The notes: a model not told the origin generated them from the sequence alone. Positions 22,308-33,503 are shown, counted from the stretch's first letter. The stretch is DNA of 64,000 nucleotides from Paratinospora sagittata (GCA_035771175.1 CM069604.1:19655115-19719114), one strand, 5' to 3'. A program made the numbers and translations.

Positions 22308-22465
22308 GATTCTCTTACGGGAGAGAATCAAACCGCTACACTTTTTCTCAACTTGCGGGTGTGAGAATAACCGTTATACTGCTCAGCTTTCAGGCGTGAG
22401 ACCAACCTATCCCAACTTACGGGTGTAAGACAGACCTAACCTTTCTCAACTTACGGGTGTGAGAA
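22308..22465 (-). repeat. S2 R/U5 stem-loop array
   Basis: Same order of units as S1, starting with GATTCTC ... GAGAATC and ending with TCTCA/TGAGA around CTTACGGGTG. The first loop has changed to TTACGGGA, next to an otherwise intact stem. Confidence 0.75.
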
Positions 22466-23120
22466 GACCTGACCTTGTTAAATATAGAATATCAACTCAG
22501 TAGTTTATCTAACTACTGTTTAAACCTTGATACAAATTACATGATATGAAATTGAGTACAACTGTATCCTATGAACTATCTCTCAAATTTCACATTCAGC
22601 AAGAATGATATAAGTAAAAACAGTGCTGAATAATTTTAGTGAAAACAGTTCAAACTTTCAAATCAATTTTCAGATAAAGATAGAATCTTAGCTCAGTGTG
22701 AAAATCATTTGAATAAGTAATGATTCAAATAAACGCTTTGAAACTAGAATAACTTAAGCTTTTTGAATCATATGAAAATTTGACTAATTTTCAAAAGGTG
22801 TTCTAGCACAGAGAATTTTCGATGGTCTTAAAAAATTGTTAAGTGTCTGTATTTATAGACTTGAAGAGATGAAGTTGTTGTTCATTTGAATTAATAGCTA
22901 GAATATATCACGAAAATGGCAACTGCACATTTCATGAATATTCTGATTTTCTCCAGATACACGAATAAGGAAAGTTTTAGAAGACGTGGTTTGTGAATTA
23001 GAGAATATCTCTTACAAATACATAAAAATGATTTTGTACGAAAAGTTGTTCTGAAAAGTTGGCTAAAAGGACGTACATGTCAGAACAACAAAACTATCAT
23101 TTTTGTCGTTCTATTTTTTT

Positions 23121-23628
23121 GAGGGCGCTCATAAAGTATTTGCGTCCTACTGAACAACGAAGTGGGGGTGCTGCTAAATAGTAAGCGTTCTGACTTGCTT
23201 TGACAATAAAACGACTTAATTCATGAGGGCGCTACTTCACAGTGAGCATCCTGCTTTGTTTTAAAACTTTTGTCACACGGGGGCCCTACTCAAAAGTAAG
23301 CATCTTGAACTATTAAAAACAATTTTAAAACAATGTTAAGTGCGCTGACCGACAGTAAGCGTCCTGAAAGTTATTTAAGTTGATTCTAAAGATGAGGGTG
23401 CTCCTACACAAGTAGCGTCCTAATAATTTATTCAAATTATAACTTATCGACATGCTTATAGATAGGAATCACTTAAAGACAAAAAAAACTTTCAGCGAGT
23501 TGAAACTAAGTCAACGTCCTAACATTCTCAAAGGTTGGTAAAAAGAAAGATCGCTACAAAGGAGTAAGCATCCTTATTAATCAGTTCAATTCAACTTTGA
23601 GCTTCCTAATATTTTATCAGCATCCTGA
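23121..23628 (-). repeat. S2 U3 hairpin array
   Basis: Units such as GAGGGCGCT ... GCGTCCTA, GGGGGTGCT ... AAGCGTTCTGA and GAGGGCGCT ... GAGCATCCTG at 50-60 base spacing. The terminal GGCGCTGCTAAAACATTAGCGTCC unit present in S3-S5 is deleted here. Confidence 0.7.
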
Positions 23629-23978
23629 AAGACTTTTATAAAAACGGTTTTTGATTTCTCGATTAAAGCTCGATAAGACATCATTGTTTCTCGTAATCAA
23701 ATCAAATACTTTAGAAATCATGAGGTACGATTAAAATGTTATGATCAAAATATGCAAACGATAAAATCTTGATGAGAGTAAGTTGATCGATAGACTTTAC
23801 ATTCTAAGTACTGATAGACTCGAAACTTTACTTTGTGATGTTCAATAAGCTTGTGAGCACAGTTCCTTGATCTTGATTCTTGATAAATCTGAAACACTTG
23901 ACAAGATCATTAGATACAAAAACTAAAGATATTTTGAATCATCAAAACATTCATATCACGGGGTTCATTGAGATAACA

Positions 23979-24688
23979 CTGATTTCAACTGGATTTTAAA
24001 CCTCGTTTATTAAATCTACTCTATATTTCCAAATTTCAAGAAAACTCTTAAGAAAATATTGCACTAAAGTAGAATGAGAAATGGTTTTTCCAAAGTATTC
24101 AAGTTCATTTACTAGATATCTAAATCATTGAATGTTATCATGAACTGATTCACTATTTAAAACTCTAAAGAGGACGAGTGACTCTTCTAATGTTCTAACT
24201 CGATTTTTAGTCTCATCCCTTCCTTTCATGGTTTGCAAGAGATCACAGAACTCTTTTAAACTCATTGCCCATGGTTCAACAGATTCAGCTAACACAGTTA
24301 GCTTGTCATTCCATTTCTTTGGAAGCTTATCACAGAAATATACTCGAGATATTTCTCTAGGTATTTCCTGATTCATTCTTGCATTCCAACAAGAATGGAT
24401 TGATATCTGTTGTATGCCGTATCGAGAGATTCATTATCTGAAATCTCAAAGGCATCAATTAGTCTATCAGACTCTTTGAGCTTTTCATCTTGATTGTTAA
24501 TCTTTTCACAGTGAAATGATTTGAGTGTTTCCCAAATCTCTTTGGCGCTCTCAAGATGAACTACCCTTTCTACTTCTTCCTCGGGTAGAGAACAGTGCAA
24601 GGCATAAATAGTTTGAGCGTTAAGTTTATCATTTAGTCTTTCCTTATCTGTCCATAGCTCAATAGGCTTGTTGGGCATGGTGTAGCCG
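23979..24688 (-). pseudogene. SR-B gag, C-terminal portion (left of TK3)
   Basis: Minus-strand frames 24678-24373 and 24376-24125 read PIELWTDKERLNDKLNAQ, IYALHCSLPEEEVERVV, SAKEIWETLKSFHCEK, then YNRYQSILVGMQ, FCDKLPKKWNDKLT and LKEFCDLLQTM. This is the capsid-type gag of SIRE/Maximus copia elements (UBN2/Retrotran_gag-like). It matches SR-1 gag at 39440-38740. The 5' part is on the far side of TK3, at 43219-43374. It is cut by LTR S2 at 23978. Confidence 0.85.
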
Positions 24689-27671
24689 TGGCGCCCCGAA
24701 AATCATTTCATCTAGCCCATTACCCAATTGCATTTTACCCAAACTCTATGTGTTTGCCTTGATATGTTTGATGGTTGTTCAATGTTTGTATATTTGATGC
24801 TTGATAATATACATAAATGTGTGCATTAGAAATTGTATATGGGTCACGTTAAATTAAAGTATAATGCATGTGTTATTATTTATGTATGGCCCATTAAACC
24901 ATGAATTGATATGGGTCATGATTGATTGAATAAAAGGATTAATGAGAATGAAAATTTGGTATATTAGATGGATTGGACATTAAAATACATGGAAGCATGA
25001 GATTGGTTAAAGTACATGTGGTTGGTATGGGTAGTATGAGACCAACACATGTCAAGTTGGTGCATAAGAATGGACAAGTGTCCCATGCCCCATTTCCCTT
25101 CTCCAACACATGTCAAGTTGGTGCATGAGAGCACATGTCAAGTTGGTGCCTGAGAGTGGACAAGTGTCCCATGCCCCATTTCTCTTCTCCAACACATGTC
25201 AAGTTGGTGCATGAGAGTGGACAAGTGTCCCATGCCCCATTTCCCTTCTCCAACACATGTCAAGTTGGTGCATGAGAGCACATGTCAAGTTGGTGCCTGA
25301 GAGTGGACAAGTGTCCCATGCCCCATTTCTCTTCTCCAACACATGTCAAGTTGGTGCATGAGAGTGGACAAGTGTCCCATGCCCCACTTCTCTTCTCCAA
25401 GGAAGTCCTAGAAAGTGAGATGAGTGGAGGGAAAGGAAAAAAGAAGAGACAGGAAAGAAGAAGAGAAAGAAAGAGGAAGTTGCTTGGAGGGAAGTCTCAG
25501 CAACGTTTTCATCAAAGAGCTGGATCTTTGTGATATATGGTCGAATTGAGCTCTAACTTTGTCAACTAGTTCGTATTTTATTGTTATTCATTCTGGTAGG
25601 TGGAGATCTTGATCGGAGTTTTTTTTTAGAGATATAACCTCCCAAAGAAAGTTGGTCAGAAAGTTTGGATTTCTCGCCCAGTTTAGATCAAACTGATAGA
25701 TCTCCTAAATCTACCGTAGGATGGATATGATATTTCAGAAGATGGTTCACAACTGATCTTTTTTGCATTATTAAAGGTTAAGATGTTGATGGGTCAAGCA
25801 TTTTGTGTGATATAGTCATCTAAGTTCAAGTATTTGCAGCAGGAAAAGAGAAATCGTCTGATTAGAGATATGTTCATCAAAGAGTCTTATCTTTTCGGTC
25901 CACCGTTGGATTGAGATTATTTTTGGACAGAAGGTTTGTTTCTTAACATACTTCAATTTGTATGGTTGATTTTGTGATTAAATATTCAATTGACAGCTTG
26001 ATGCATCCGAACAAAACATTAAATGAAAAATTGGTAGGGTCGTTTGTATTAAACCTAAATCTAGAATATGAACTTAGACCTTTCTAAATAGCTTGCATGT
26101 CAACTATGTTGACCTAGTGTCCATTGTTGATGAACCCATGATGCAAAATCAGTGATATACATGGCTGAACATGGTGACCTAGTGTAAATCGACAATATGG
26201 CCTAAGTATGGAAAATGCCATATTTTAGGGCTTTTGATGCTTTTGGCCTAGAATCATTAAATTGATGCAATTTATGTCTAATTAAGCATGATTAGGGTTT
26301 ATTATGCTACTGATTAGGTGGTTGTGACCATGTCATGGGTTAGGCCTACTTGTGATCAAATTCTCCAATTTGGGCATGTTTATGCCTAAGGAATTGAAAA
26401 TCAGTATTTTTGATTAATTGAATGGTTTATGAATGACAACTATGCAGTAGAGGCCTAAGTCATGTGATTTGAGTTGAATGATGGGATTAGATGGGATTTA
26501 TGCCTATTGTCTATATGTGGGCTGATTTATGGTTGATGTGTAATGTCTATGTGATTGAGCATAGGAATTGATGTATGGCTGGATATTGATGAATGTTTCA
26601 TGACCTTGATTGGGTTGATTCGGTTTGGTGTCCGTGTGTGGTTAGATACTCTCGCGAGGCTTGGTAATGAGTAAACTTCATTTATGATTATATCTTTTAT
26701 GTCATCATATCATTTATATATATTGTATGTTGAAAGCATGAATGTGTTCTAATGTTTTGAATGATGCATTGATTTGAGAAAACCTTATGACTTTGGTTGG
26801 GCCCATCTATCTGGCTAATAGGGAAACTTAACTTTGTCATAAGAGGGTTTTAGAAAAGAAATATTTAGGGATGAGAACGGTACGGTGAAATAGACATGCA
26901 CTAATAACCCCAAATCAACATGATTGGGGACGAGAACAATACGGTGAAATAAATGTGCACTAGTAACCCCATGTGGAATATGGATCCAAATTGATAAGTT
27001 TTTACTTGCATCGAACTTATTATAAATGTTTGATATTTATATGTTATGAGCTTTTAATCATGTTACACATTAACATGCATGCATGATATTTATTGATGAG
27101 TATTGATAGCATATTTGAGTTTTTTTCACTGGGCACCGTTGGCTCACCCTCATTTTTTCCTCTTTCAAGTCCTTCTGTCCCGAATAAGGACAAAGGAGTA
27201 GTCATATCTTGAGAGCCTTGCCGACAAGAGAATCCAAGCCCTAGATGTGAGTTAAGAGGCATTTTGATTAAACTGTGTTTTAAATTATGATGTATTATAT
27301 TTTGGACTATGCAATTTTAACACTTACCACATTGTAGTATGGGTGAGTTGGGACTTGTTAGATAGACCATGTGGGCATATGACAGTTTTTTGTACCCATG
27401 GTTTTGGACTTTATGTATATGTCCAACTTGATGGACTGTAGGGATTATGGTTTTATTTATGGATTATCTCTTGTCTTGGATGATGAATATGGTTGGTAGA
27501 TTTTTTTAGTACCTTTTTATATTATTTCGTTGTTTGAGATAAGGCTCGTAGGGTCTCAACCACCTCACGGGGGTTAAGGAGTGGTTGGAGATACTTACGT
27601 CGGACATCTCGCCCCGGCATTCCACACGCTGTCCTGTGGGGGATGGTGGTCCAAGGTATGGGGTCGCCACA
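24689..27671 (+). repeat. TK3 5' LTR
   Basis: Starts TGGCGCCCCGAAAATC and ends GGGGTCGCCACA, 2983 bases. Against the 3' LTR it is longer: five instead of two units of the 60-85-bp tandem repeat (25044-25400), a duplicated ATACGGTGAAATA block (26867-26970), and two stretches of about 190 and 65 bases around 25570-25930 that are missing at 41455-41545. It carries CCACCGTTGGATTGAG (about 25900), also found in the TK7 solo LTR. The minus-strand frame at 27044-27262 is not a gene. Confidence 0.9.
25044..25400 (+). repeat. TK3 LTR tandem repeat (five units)
   Basis: Units begin AACACATGTCAAGTTGGTGC and end CATTTCTCTTCTCC. Three units are about 61-66 bases. Two (from about 25110 and 25252) are longer because they hold ACATGTCAAGTTGGTGC twice. 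Units 2-3 and 4-5 look like one later duplication of about 148 bases. Each has GGACAAGTGTCC, a short inverted repeat. The plus frame at 25282-25533 runs through this repeat and is not a gene. Confidence 0.85.
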
Positions 27672-27673
27672 AT

Positions 27674-27683
27674 TGGTATCAGA
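27674..27683 (+). other. TK3 primer binding site
   Basis: TGGTATCAGA two bases after the 5' LTR end, complementary to the 3' end of initiator tRNA-Met; the match weakens after that (AACC instead of GCC). This is where minus-strand DNA synthesis would start. Confidence 0.85.
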
Positions 27684-27903
27684 AACCATGTTTACTATGT
27701 TTGGTCTAAGTATTGGACTTAGATGACTTTGATCTAGGAATTGGGTGAGAGCTTTAGGTGGTTAAAAAGCTTAAAAGAACTAAGTTAAAAGTCTTACTAT
27801 CCTATTTTTTGTATGTTATATGATATGGGTAGTTATGAGGCTTTGTTAATGTTTTAAATTCTCTAATGTGTGATGGTTGCTCATATTTCTACTTCTCAGT
27901 ATC
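27684..27903 (+). other. TK3 leader between primer site and gag
   Basis: About 220 bases of untranslated leader, AT-rich, with no ORF. The gag ATG follows at 27904. Confidence 0.6.
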
Positions 27904-29200
27904 ATGAGGAGAAGCAGGAGATTGAGCTAGCCACACACAGAGCCATCCGATGATGACCGAATGAGAAGTATGGAGGAGATCATTCAGGCACAGGGCCGCA
28001 TGATGGCAGCCCAAACTGCACAGATACAAGCATTAGTGCAACAGGTTGAGGCTATTGCTCAGCAGTTGCCTCAGATAGTACCTCAGGAGGCGCACACTAG
28101 TGAGGCCGAGGTGGTCGAGACTAGTGGAGCTGCAGGGGCAGCAGAACCTCAGATGGCTATACCTCAGCCAATGCATGCACCTACTTCTACTGTTGTGGAG
28201 AACCCCACTGATTGGCGGATCAGATTGCTAGAGAAATTCATGAAGCTGAAACCTAAGGAATTCATTGGTGGGGTCGACTTGAGGAAGGCCGAAGATTGGC
28301 TGAAGAATGTCGAGAAGATCAACCGCTCCTGAGAGCTTGATGAGGAGTCTCAGATCCTATGTGCTGCTCACACACTGGAGAGTGATGCAGAAGATTGGTT
28401 GCTTTCAGTGCTGGATACACAAGGAACAGTGAAGAGTTGGGACACCTTCAAGGTGTTATACTTACAGGCCTACGTACCAGAGACTGAGAGGCGGGCAAAA
28501 CAACTCGAGTTTCTGAATCTCGTACAGGGCGCCATGTCAGTCTTGGAGTACGAGCTCAAGTTCAGGCAGCTCGCAGTTTATGCTCCTGGGTTGATTCAGA
28601 CACTAAGTGACAAGATTATGAGGTTTTCCTTGAACCTAAGGTCAGCGATCCGGCAGGCCTTTTTTGTGACGAAGGTAATTGATTTTGCCATAGTGGTCCA
28701 GAGGGCCAAGCAGTATGAGCTGGCTGAGTGGGTTGATGGTATGTCTACACGGGTAGCTCCAGGTGAACATACTTCACAAGCAGAGTCTGGGGGACAGTTC
28801 GAGACTCCATGGAAGAAGGGAAAATGGGGAAAGAAGAGAAAGTTTTATGGAGGAGCACAGTCCGAGGGTGCTTAGAGTCAGGCATCCCAGATTCAAACCG
28901 GTGTGATGACCTCACCAGTGGTTTTCTCTCTTGCCCCGATTCCTATCCAGGCACCAAGTGCACCGAGACCCCCATTTCCACAAACTACTGGCCGAGACAG
29001 AGACAGAGGACGAGGAAGCTATGTGACGACATCTCATACTGGATCATCTGCGCCTAGGGCTCCGTTCATATGTTATCAGCGTGGACAAGTTGGACATAAG
29101 AAATCAAAATGTTCGGGTCTTCCGAGGGCTCCGGGATTTGTGCAGCAGTCTAGTGCCAGAAAGATAGCAAAGACAGCTACTGAACCAAACCTGACAGCAT
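27904..29200 (+). pseudogene. TK3 gag
   Basis: Starts at ATG 27904, with an early TAG at 27925. One frame then runs on with stops at 28330-28332 and 28873-28875 (TAG). Order: a Gln-rich coiled stretch (RMMAAQTAQIQALVQQVEAI), the Retrotrans_gag capsid (FIGGVDLRKAEDWLKNVEKI, WDTFKVLYLQAY, RAKQLEFLNLVQGAMSV, EYELKFRQLAVYAP), a basic linker (KKGKWGKKRKF) and a zinc knuckle near 29071 reading CYQRGQVGHKKSKC. The second Cys of the CX2CX4HX4C knuckle is Arg, so zinc binding is probably lost. Confidence 0.9.
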
Positions 29201-29560
29201 CCAGGACCTTGGTGGAAGGTACTCTTATTATTTGTTGTGCTTCTATGCATGTATTATTTGATGTTGGGTTTACATTATCATTCATATCTGGACGCATGGT
29301 AGATAGTTTGCATTTGTCTCCCATTAGGGCTAGTACATAGTTAGTGGTGAGTACTATAGCCGGGGAAAGGATCTACCCGAACATGATCTGTAGCCAGTGT
29401 GTAGTTCAAATTGGTGATGTTGAGATGCCTGTGGACTTTAGATTCCTTGAGTTTTTGGAGTTTGATGTGATTCTAGGGATGGATTGCTTCACAGCCTATC
29501 ATGTAGTTGTTGACTATTTCACGAAGATAATCATTTTCCAGATCCCAGGACACCAAGTGT
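29200..29560 (+). pseudogene. TK3 protease
   Basis: Follows gag in the same frame. The active-site region reads VLFDVGFTLSFIS, with DVG in place of the DTG/DSG of most aspartic proteases. TK5 also has DVG, so the change is probably ancestral to the family here. A TAG at 29338-29340 replaces the Trp of STWL. Then VSTIAGERIYPNMICSQC and LEFLEFDVILGMD. Confidence 0.85.
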
Positions 29561-30200
29561 TTACATCACAGGGTAGAGCTTCAGACCAAGCAGTCATGAG
29601 GAGTAGATTTGTGACTGATGGAGATAAGGAGATTTTGGTTGGGTTAGTACCTGATGAGGAGGAGACTAGTGAGGTGATACTTGAAGATATTGCCATTGTT
29701 AGGGACTTTCCAGATGTGTACCCTACGGATATTCTCGGACTGCTACCGAAGTGTGAGATCGATTTTATCATTGACTTAGTCCCTGGCACGAGACCTATCT
29801 CCATGGCACCATATAAAATGGCGCCAGCTAAGTTGAGAGAGTTGCAGAAACAACTCGACGAGTAGTTATTAGCTAAGGGCTTTATTTGCCGAAGTGTGTT
29901 GCCTTGGGGAGCTCCGGTTCTTTTGTGAAAAAGAAAGATGGGAGCTTGGGGTTGTGCATCGACTATCGCCAGTTGAACAGGGTGACCATCAAGAACAAGT
30001 ATTCTCTTCCAAGGATTGATGATTTGTTTGATCAGTTGAGAGGAGCGAGGTATTTCTGGAAAATTCTAAGAGAGCATATGTTATATAAAAAGTTGAGCAA
30101 GTGCGAGTTTTGGATTACCGAGGTGAAGTTCTTAGGTCATGTGGTGAGTTCTAAAGGAATTTTAGTGGATCCATCCAAAGTTGAAGCTATTATCAGTTAG
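29560..30200 (+). pseudogene. TK3 reverse transcriptase with internal deletion
   Basis: Motifs up to [20 protein letters not shown] and RIDDLFDQLRGARYFWK are present, after a TAG at about 29863 and a frameshift near 29915. The sequence then jumps directly to [17 protein letters not shown]. Compared with TK2, the [18 protein letters not shown] and FIDD segments, about 90 codons, are missing at about 30063. This RT lacks its catalytic aspartates altogether. Confidence 0.9.
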
Positions 30201-30780
30201 CCTAGACCTACTACAGTGACTGAGATCAGAAGCTTTCTTGGGTTAGTTGGTTACTACAGGAGATTCGTTCAGGAATTTTCCAAGATAGCTACGCCTATGA
30301 CCAGGTTCACCCAGAAAGATGTGTCATTTGTATGGACTAATGAGTGTGAGAATTCCTTTTTAGAGCTGAAGAAAATATTGACATCTGCACCAGTATTGAT
30401 TTTGCCAGAGCCTGATCAGGAGTTGGTTATCTACATTGATGCCTCTCGTATCGGTTTGGGTTGTGTGTTGATGCAGAAGGATAGGGTCATTGCTTATGCA
30501 TCGAGACAATTGAAGGTGCATGAGAAGAACTATCCTGTTCATGTCTTGGGACTGGCTACAGTGGTTTTTGCTCTGAAGATTTGGAGGCATTATCTCTATG
30601 GAGAGAGACTCACCTTGTATTCTGACCACAAGAGCCTCAAGTACTTGTTCTCTCAGAAGGAACTGAACATGAGGCAGAAGGTGGTTGAAACTCCTGAAGG
30701 ACTATGATTTCACATTGGAATACCACCCTGGTAAAGCCAATATGTGGCTAATACGTTGAGCAAAATTGGGTAGAAACAAT
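30200..30780 (+). pseudogene. TK3 RNase H
   Basis: After a TAG at 30198-30200 (Trp expected) the frame 30216-30707 reads [55 protein letters not shown] (catalytic Asp kept), [17 protein letters not shown] and [19 protein letters not shown] frameshift at about 30680 puts the rest ([15 protein letters not shown]) in another frame. Confidence 0.9.
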
Positions 30781-31650
30781 TACGGTAGCGCGCCAGATGT
30801 CTCATGAGTAGAGACTACTAGAGGCGGCTACAGTGATGAGTATATGTGCTACCCCTTCAGATTAGATTGTGAAATGTGCTCAGATTAGAACTTAGCCTAT
30901 ACAGGTCCAATAGGTGTTTGACCAGCAAAGACTTGATGTTGATTATGTGATGTACAAGTCTTGGGCTGAGAGCAGCAATTTTGTTGATTGGCACGTGTCA
31001 TCTGGTGGTACCTTGAGGTTTAAGGGATGTTTATGGGTTCCCGCAGATCCACGGCTGAGGCAAGGTGTGCTCCAAAAGGCTCACATATCTCATTATACTA
31101 TTCACCCAGGCGGAACCAAGATGTATCATGATATAAAAAAGATGTATTGGTGGCCCAACGTGAAAAGAGAGATAGCTCAGTTCATTTAAGGGTGTGAAAT
31201 CTGTCAGAGAGTCAAAGCCAAGCATCAGAAGCTTCGAGGGCAAATGCAACCACTTGCCATCCCCGAATGGAAGTGGGAACATGTAACTATGGACTTTGTT
31301 GCGGGATTACCCAATACCCCGGGGAGACATAATGTTGTTTGGGTTATTATTGATTGCTTGACTAAGTCCGCTCACTTTCTACCGGTGAACACTAGAGATT
31401 CTGTGGAAAAGTTGGGCAGGCTCTTTATGCAGGAGATAGTCAGGTTACATGGGGTGCCAGTTTTGATTGTGTCAGATAGGGATCCAAGATTTACATCGGT
31501 ATTCTGGCAAGGGTTGCAGAGGCAGCTCGGTACCAGACTAGATCTTAGTACCACTTTTCACCCTCAGACGGATGGTCAGTTCGAGAGGTTGATATCGATT
31601 TTGGAGGATATGCTTCAAGCTTATGTCCTTCAATCCAGTGGTAACTAGGA
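30781..31650 (+). pseudogene. TK3 integrase
   Basis: The frame 30914-31189 gives the end of the linker and the zinc finger (HISHYTIHPGGTKMYHDIKK, WWPNVKREIAQF) up to a TAA at 31187. It then continues with GCEICQRVKAKHQ. The core at 31244-31648 has VTMDFVAGLP, IVSDRDPRFTSVFWQ and FHPQTDGQFERLISILEDML, so the D, D and E catalytic positions are all kept. A TAG at 31646-31648 replaces the Trp after SSGN. Of the integrases in this window it is the least damaged in its active site. Confidence 0.9.
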
Positions 31651-32340
31651 AGAGTACATACATCTGTGTGAGTTCTCGTACAACAACAGTTATCAGTCCA
31701 GTATTGGCATGGCTCCTTTTGAGGCTTTGTATGGCCGACCCTATAGATCTATGGTCTGTTGGATGGAGGTAGGGGATATTACAGTGATGGGACTTGAGTT
31801 TGTACAAGAACACACAGAGAAGATTTAGCGGATCAAGCATAATATGAAGGTAGCTTAAGACAAACAGAAGAGTTACGCTAATGCTAAGCAGAAAACCGTA
31901 GAGTTCGAGGTCGGTGACCAAGTTTTGTTGAAGGTCTCACCCAGAATGGCCAGACCAGATTTGGGATAAAAGGCAAGCTAGCTCCGAGATTTATTGGGTC
32001 GTTTGAGGTTTTAGAACGAATTGGCCCCGTCGCTTACCGATTAGCCTTGCCACCTCAGTTAGCAGCAGTCCACAATATCTTTCATGTGTCAATGTTGAGA
32101 GTGTACAGGAGTGATTTTGATCACTTCTTGGACAGGAGAAACATTGAGCTGTGGCAATATGGGACTTATGATGAGGAACCTGTTCAGATACTTGACCTGA
32201 AAGTACAGAGGTTGCATAACGGGGAAATTCCTATGATCAAGGTGAGATGGTAGTTCAATGGTGAAGAGCAAGTTACTTGGGAGCGTGAGGACTACATGAT
32301 GGAGCACTTTGCCGAGTTCATGAGCTTAGGTAATTTCTAA
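31651..32340 (+). pseudogene. TK3 integrase tail and chromodomain
   Basis: Reads [82 protein letters not shown] (frame 32047-32253), then the chromodomain: [26 protein letters not shown], a TAG at 32251, and QVTWEREDYMMEHFAEF. Frameshifts lie near 31945 and several single stops precede them. All three aromatic-cage areas of the chromodomain are still visible, apart from the stop. Confidence 0.88.
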
Positions 32341-32350
32341 ACCTTAAACT

Positions 32351-32385
32351 TCGAGGACGAAGTTCTTTCTAAGGTGGGTGTGATG
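32351..32385 (+). other. TK3 polypurine tract region
   Basis: TCGAGGACGAAGTTC, the conserved block before the 3' LTR in this group, is followed by TAAGGTGGGTGTGATG and the LTR start TGATACCCCG at 32386. The 5' LTR start TGGCGCCCCG differs in three of the first bases. Confidence 0.75.
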
Positions 32386-32508
32386 TGATACCCCGAAAAT
32401 CATTTCATCTAGCCCATTACCCAACTTTATGCGTTTGCCTTGATATGTTTGATATTTGTTTGATGGTTGTTTAATGTTTGTATATTCGATGCTTGATAAT
32501 GTATATAA
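32386..32508 (+). repeat. TK3 3' LTR, first part
   Basis: Matches 24689-24810. It is cut after GATAATGTATATAA by SR-1. The bases TATAA at 32504-32508 are the left copy of the SR-1 target duplication. The 5' LTR has GATAATATACATAAATGTGTGC here without a break, which gives the empty site. Confidence 0.92.
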
Positions 32509-32699
32509 TGTTGGCCCAGTTATGTCCAAGAGGGGGGTGAATTGGACACTTAGACAATTTAAAATTAATTACAATGACAAGATTAAAGTGTAGAAAAATA
32601 AGCAAGTATGCACAGTCGATTTATAATGATTCGACTACTTGCCTACGTTTACTACCTAACCTCCTCATTTAGGATTTTAACCTTATCACTATAGACCTT

Positions 32700-32817
32700 C
32701 TTACTGGTGAAAATCAAACTGGTACACCTTTTCTCAACTTGCGAGTGTGAGAACAACCGTTACACTGCTCAGCTTCAAGGCGTGAGACCAACCTATCTCA
32801 ACTTACGGGTGTGAGAA
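32700..32817 (-). repeat. S3 R/U5 stem-loop array
   Basis: Units TCTCA/TGAGA around CTTGCGAGTG and CTTACGGGTG, one around CTTCAAGGCG, and a decayed first unit (CTTCTTACTGGTGAAAATC) whose stem is broken. Fewer units than in S5, so copy number varies between LTRs. Confidence 0.7.
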
Positions 32818-33205
32818 CTACCGTTTCTTCATTGACAGAAGAATATCAACTCAGTTGTTTATGTAACTACTGTTACAACCTTGATACAATATACAAGATA
32901 TGAAATTGAGTACAACTGTATGCTATGAACTATCTCTCAAATTACTCTTTCAGCAAGAATGATATAAGTTAAAACCGTACTGAATGATTTGAGTGAAAAC
33001 AGTTCAAAACTTCAAATTGATTTTCAGATAAAGATAAAATGTTAGCTTAGTATGAAAATCTTTTGAATACGTAAAGTCTTAAAGAAAACTACTATGAAAA
33101 CAGATCGACTTGAACGTTTTCTTGACCAAATGAAGATTCGACTAACTTTCAAAAATTGTTTTGGCTCAGAGAATTTTCGGTGCTTAACAAATTGTTAATT
33201 GTCTG

Positions 33206-33213
33206 TATTTATA
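33206..33213 (-). promoter_or_regulatory. SR LTR TATA box (3' LTR copy)
   Basis: TATAAATA on the minus strand in the context AAGTCTATAAATACAGAC. The equivalent in the 5' LTR is at 39735-39742. Confidence 0.7.
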
Positions 33214-33503
33214 GACTTGTAAAGATGAAGTTGTTGTTCATTTGAATTTGAATTTCAAATATGAACGTTTACTCACAACAACTAGAATATACCACGAAAA
33301 TGGCAACTGTACAATTCATGAATATTTTACTTTTCTCCAGATACACGAATAAGGAAAGTTTTAGAAGACGTAGCTCGTGATTCAGAGAATATCTCTTACA
33401 AATACAAAAAATTGATTTTGTATGAAAAGTTGTTCTGAAAAGGTGGCGAAAAATACGTACATGTCAGAACAATGGAAATATCATTTCTGTCATTTTGTTC
33501 CTT

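Larger units (their letters stand above)
22121..23978 (-). repeat. S2: SR LTR, complete
   Basis: TGTTGGCCCAG at the left and TTGAGATAACA at the right, 1858 bases, the full TG...CA form of the SR LTR on the minus strand. The right end is followed at once by gag sequence (CTGATTTCAA), so everything between mid-gag and the 3' LTR (ORF2, polypurine tract) is deleted. Stem-loop array 22308-22465, TATA near 22854, U3 hairpin array 23121-23628 with its last units lost. Confidence 0.88.

Noticed and set aside
24689..24693. Perfect target duplication for TK3
   Set aside because: Candidates AGCCG (left) and ATTCG (right) agree in only three of five bases and the right LTR end is decayed; insertion is instead shown by the split SR-B gag.
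25282..25533. 83-codon plus frame (and 41132-41416)
   Set aside because: Runs through the LTR tandem repeat and a purine-rich tract; no homology, not conserved between LTRs.
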